This document shows positions 61,399 to 64,000 of a DNA stretch of 64,000 nucleotides, in pieces. The notes under the pieces are model-generated. The model ran no database searches. It saw only the letters and a program-made list of their open reading frames with translations, and was not told where the DNA came from. This stretch comes from Candidatus Nanosynbacter sp. HMT-352 (lineage in GTDB: Bacteria > Patescibacteriota > Saccharimonadia > Saccharimonadales > Saccharimonadaceae): positions 372,001 to 436,000 of the forward strand of contig NZ_CP089288.1 of NCBI RefSeq assembly GCF_022819345.1. The letters are read 5' to 3'. The position numbers and the translations under genes are program-made. Every line of letters begins with the position of its first letter. The stretch's first letter is position 1.

Positions 61399-62490
61399 AT
61401 GCAACCGCTAAAAAAGAAAATTGGTGAATTAGAAAAAGAAATTGAACAGGCTAAAAAAGCGCTGAAGTTTTCTGATTTGGAGCAGAAATTGGCGGAACTG
61501 GACGATCAATTAAACCAGCCGGAAATTTGGAATAATCCTGATTACGCCCAAGAATTAACGAAACAAGCTGCCAGCCTTCGTCAGACTGTCGAGCCTTGGC
61601 AGACTTTGACGGTGCAGGTTGGTGATATGGTGGAGCTGATGGAGCTTGGTGATGACGATTTATTGCCGGAATTTCAAGCGCAAGTTGCGGCGATTGAGAA
61701 GAGTTTTGATAGGCATAAAACCGATTTGTTATTCTCCGGCGAATATGACAATCGCTCGGCAATTATGCGCATTTCCGCTGGCGTGGGCGGACTGGACGCT
61801 CAGGATTTTGCGGCGATGTTGGAGCGAATGTATTTGCGCTGGGCGGAAAAGTCTGGCATGAAAGTTGATACGCTGGAGCGCTCGACAAATGACGACGCTG
61901 GAATTAAAACGGTCGTTTTGGAGATCTCTGGATCTTTTGCTTATGGAAAATTGCGGTCGGAAAATGGCGTGCATCGTTTGGTGCGATTAAGTCCGTTTAA
62001 TGCGGACAATTTGCGGCAGACTAGTTTTGCGCTTGTCGAGGTTTTGCCGAAAATTGACGCGCCAGATGAAATATCGATTGACCCGAATGATTTAAGAATT
62101 GATGTCTATCGTTCGGGCGGCAAGGGCGGTCAAGGCGTGAATACGACGGATTCGGCGGTTCGGGTGACGCATGAGCCGACAGGGATTACGGTGGCTATTC
62201 AGAATGAGCGTTCACAGATTCAGAATAAAGAAACGGCGTTGAAGATTCTGCGGTCAAAATTGCTAGCGATGAAATTAGAGCAACACGCCGAAACTCTGTC
62301 TGATCTTAGGGCTGGCGAATCAGCAAATTGGGGCAGCCAAATTAGAAATTACGTTTTACATCCATATACACTAGTTAAAGATACGCGCACAAAGCATGAA
62401 AACCGCAACGCTCAAGGCGTTTTGGATGGCGATATTGACGAATTTATTACGGCGTATTTAGAACAAAATGCTAATTCTAAAAATATTTAG
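61399..62490 (+). CDS. prfB: Peptide chain release factor 2
   Basis: Ends translation at UAA and UGA, so UGA is a stop in this organism. The 363-residue protein has the GGQ motif in SGGKGGQGVNTTDS and the RF2-type coiled N-terminus. The programmed +1 frameshift with an internal UGA that controls prfB in many bacteria is absent: the gene reads through in one frame. PrmC at 33364 should methylate its GGQ. Confidence 0.94.
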   Translation: MQPLKKKIGELEKEIEQAKKALKFSDLEQKLAELDDQLNQPEIWNNPDYAQELTKQAASLRQTVEPWQTLTVQVGDMVELMELGDDDLLPEFQAQVAAIEKSFDRHKTDLLFSGEYDNRSAIMRISAGVGGLDAQDFAAMLERMYLRWAEKSGMKVDTLERSTNDDAGIKTVVLEISGSFAYGKLRSENGVHRLVRLSPFNADNLRQTSFALVEVLPKIDAPDEISIDPNDLRIDVYRSGGKGGQGVNTTDSAVRVTHEPTGITVAIQNERSQIQNKETALKILRSKLLAMKLEQHAETLSDLRAGESANWGSQIRNYVLHPYTLVKDTRTKHENRNAQGVLDGDIDEFITAYLEQNANSKNI

Positions 62491-62497
62491 CTTATGG

Positions 62498-62503
62498 TAT
62501 AAT
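62498..62503 (+). promoter_or_regulatory. -10 box for leaderless ftsE-ftsX
   Basis: TATAAT ending 7 nt before the ftsE ATG. Confidence 0.6.
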
Positions 62504-62510
62504 ACTAGTA

Positions 62511-63194
62511 ATGATTCTGTTAGATAGGGTAACGAAGAACTACGGTAAAAGTAACAAGCCGGCATTGAATCGAGCAAGTATTCATGTCGGCGCTGGTGAA
62601 TTTGTGATTATTGTTGGTACGTCGGGTGCTGGCAAATCGACTCTTTTGAAGCTTTTGACTCGCGAAGAAAAGCCGAGCTCTGGAAAAATTGTAGTTGGTG
62701 GAATTGACTATGACAATTTGAAGGACAAGCATATTCCGCTGTTGCGTCGTAAAATTGGCGTGGTTTTTCAGGATTTTAAGTTGCTTCCGAATCGAACGGT
62801 GTTTGAAAATGTGGCGTTTGCGCTAGAAATTGCTGGAATGACAAATCGGGAGATTAAGGCAACTGTGCCGAAGGTGATTGAGTTGGTTGGTCTTAAGGGG
62901 AAGGAAAAGCATTTTCCTCATCAGCTTTCTGGTGGTGAGCGTCAGCGTGTAGCGATTGCTAGGGCGGTGGTGCGTCAGCCGAAGATTCTGATCGCAGACG
63001 AGCCGACTGGAAACTTGGACCCGAAGCACAGCTGGGATATTGTTCGCTTGCTAGAAAAGATTAATAAGTATGGCACGACGGTTATTTTGACGACTCACAA
63101 CGTGGAGATTGTCAACAAATTGAAGCGACGCGTTATTACAATTGATCATGGTAAAATCACCTCCGATCAGGCGAGAGGGAGTTATAAACAGTAA
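62511..63194 (+). CDS. ftsE: Cell division ATPase FtsE
   Basis: ABC ATPase that, with FtsX, activates peptidoglycan hydrolases at the septum. The 227-residue protein has Walker A GTSGAGKST, Q-loop VVFQDFKLLPNRTV, signature LSGGERQRVAIARAV, Walker B ILIADEPTG and the H-loop TTHN. The stop shares a base with the ftsX ATG. Confidence 0.95.
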   Translation: MILLDRVTKNYGKSNKPALNRASIHVGAGEFVIIVGTSGAGKSTLLKLLTREEKPSSGKIVVGGIDYDNLKDKHIPLLRRKIGVVFQDFKLLPNRTVFENVAFALEIAGMTNREIKATVPKVIELVGLKGKEKHFPHQLSGGERQRVAIARAVVRQPKILIADEPTGNLDPKHSWDIVRLLEKINKYGTTVILTTHNVEIVNKLKRRVITIDHGKITSDQARGSYKQ

Positions 63195-64000
63195 TGAAAT
63201 CATCAAAGTCTAACAAAAATAAAGAAACTATTCGTATACGTCAGCGCCGACGAGGTTGGTTGACGTTTGTCAGAATGTGTCGATATGGCATCAATAATTT
63301 TAGTCGTAATGCCTGGCTAACGATTGCCGCAACTGCGGTGATGAGCGTCACGTTGATTATCGTGTTTATAACGTTATCAGCGCGCCAGGTTTTGGTTGAT
63401 ACCGTTTCAAACGTTTCCAAACGTGCCGATATGTCAATTTACTTAAAGGGTGACACGCCAGAAAAAACGATTAAAACGATTAAATCTCGGATTGAAAAAT
63501 TAGATAATGTCGATAGTGTTAAGTATATTTCCGCGGAAGAAGCGCGTGAAAAGCAAGCTGAGCAATATAAGGATAATCCAGATACGCTTGAGGCGATTCG
63601 CGAGTCTAGTAATGAGATGTCGGCAACGCTTCGTGTTTCCGTGAAGGAACTGAATAACCAGCAATCATTAAATAATTTTGTTAAAACAGATGATTTATAT
63701 AAAAAATATAAAGACCCTAACAGGGAGCCGTCATTCTCAGGTGAACGTCAGCAAGCCATTAAAACAGTTGGTAGTTGGGTGAGATTGGCGAGTATCGGCG
63801 GCTCAATCGCTACAGTTGTTTTCGTGGTGATCTCTTCGCTTGTGGTCTTTAACACTATTCGCATGGCAATTTTCAACCGTAAGGACGAGATTGAGATGAT
63901 GAAGTTGATCGGCGCAGAACGCAGTTTCATCAGAGGTCCGTTTATCGTTGAGGCTATAATGTACGGATTTATCGCGGCAATTATCGCAACGGTGGTTGGG
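63194..64000 (+). CDS. ftsX: Cell division protein FtsX, 3'-truncated by the window edge
   Basis: The frame is open to the end of the window (269 residues visible). A very basic cytosolic start (KETIRIRQRRRGW), a first membrane helix (WLTIAATAVMSVTLIIVFI), the extracytoplasmic domain (residues about 65-185; SIYLKGDTPEKTI, DSVKYISAEEAREKQ) and the second helix (GGSIATVVFVVISSLVVF) followed by the FtsX-type NRKDEIEMMKLIGAER loop. Partner of FtsE. Confidence 0.94.
   Translation, partial: MKSSKSNKNKETIRIRQRRRGWLTFVRMCRYGINNFSRNAWLTIAATAVMSVTLIIVFITLSARQVLVDTVSNVSKRADMSIYLKGDTPEKTIKTIKSRIEKLDNVDSVKYISAEEAREKQAEQYKDNPDTLEAIRESSNEMSATLRVSVKELNNQQSLNNFVKTDDLYKKYKDPNREPSFSGERQQAIKTVGSWVRLASIGGSIATVVFVVISSLVVFNTIRMAIFNRKDEIEMMKLIGAERSFIRGPFIVEAIMYGFIAAIIATVVG

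Noticed and set aside
61399..61500. Programmed frameshift in prfB
   Set aside because: No in-frame UGA or CUU-UGA slip site in the first codons; the gene is continuous.
1..64000. tRNA, rRNA, CRISPR array, insertion sequence or prophage
   Set aside because: Reading all gaps found no tRNA-like cloverleaf with T-loop sequence, no spaced repeats and no transposase or integrase frame.

Overview
The window looks like a piece of a Candidatus Saccharibacteria (TM7/CPR) genome, probably of the small host-associated oral type. The basis is gene content and style: very dense, single-copy housekeeping genes; short operons with 1-10 bp overlaps; a ftsA-ftsZ-nrdR block; a short adenylate kinase; a prolyl-tRNA synthetase without its editing insertion; a thioredoxin-like/VKOR pair; and many start codons 6-10 nt behind a TATAAT-like -10 box, which predicts widespread leaderless mRNAs. 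UGA is a normal stop here. The lineage is inferred from this pattern, not from a database search. I see no rRNA, tRNA, CRISPR array, transposase or prophage.

Layout. 1-3.8 kb: a partial unknown gene, then fmt-def and priA on the minus strand. 3.8-6.5 kb: a PRTase-like gene, a winged-helix protein and recJ. 6.5-8.4 kb: two accessory genes (alpha/beta hydrolase, hypothetical) behind near-duplicate copies of the recJ 3' end. 8.4-13.4 kb: rpsU-yqeY-adk-map, ftsA, ftsZ-nrdR. 13.4-20 kb: a cell-surface region with a thioredoxin-like protein and VKOR, a Cys-rich RCC1-type beta-propeller, WxL-like proteins, a DUF916-like membrane protein and a LiaF-like protein. 20-25.7 kb: a T-box riboswitch, an EcoRI-family DNA methyltransferase, a DUF262-HNH nuclease and ileS. 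25.8-34.2 kb: Tim44/DUF3137-like protein, galU, rplU, parAB, lepB, LCP protein, prmC. 34.2-37.8 kb: prfA and rpmE mixed with a frameshifted pseudogene and two unknown genes. 37.9-49 kb: rpsB-tsf, recF, frr-NTase-uppS-rseP-CPBP-proS, greA, lysS, CNNM protein. 49-53 kb: a MacB-like ABC exporter with PadR and PspC proteins behind a palindromic operator. 53-64 kb: uppP, serS, hpf, secA, M16 peptidase, murD, hpt, prfB, ftsE and the start of ftsX.

The most notable locus is 19.97-22.75 kb. An isoleucine-type T-box leader, expected to sit directly in front of ileS, is separated from ileS by a restriction-modification-like cassette. The methyltransferase carries a (GA)8 tract near its 3' end. All three frames after the tract are open for some distance, and each encodes a similar short Arg-Ile-Leu-Ile-Arg-like C-terminal module. 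Only one of these frames stops in an ATGA overlap with the nuclease start. This looks like a three-way phase-variable switch placed under tRNA-charging control.

The second notable region is 13.4-20 kb, where a disulfide-forming pair lies directly upstream of a predicted seven-bladed propeller with two cysteines per blade, followed by WxL-like and WxL-binding-like genes. This may be a surface adhesion system.
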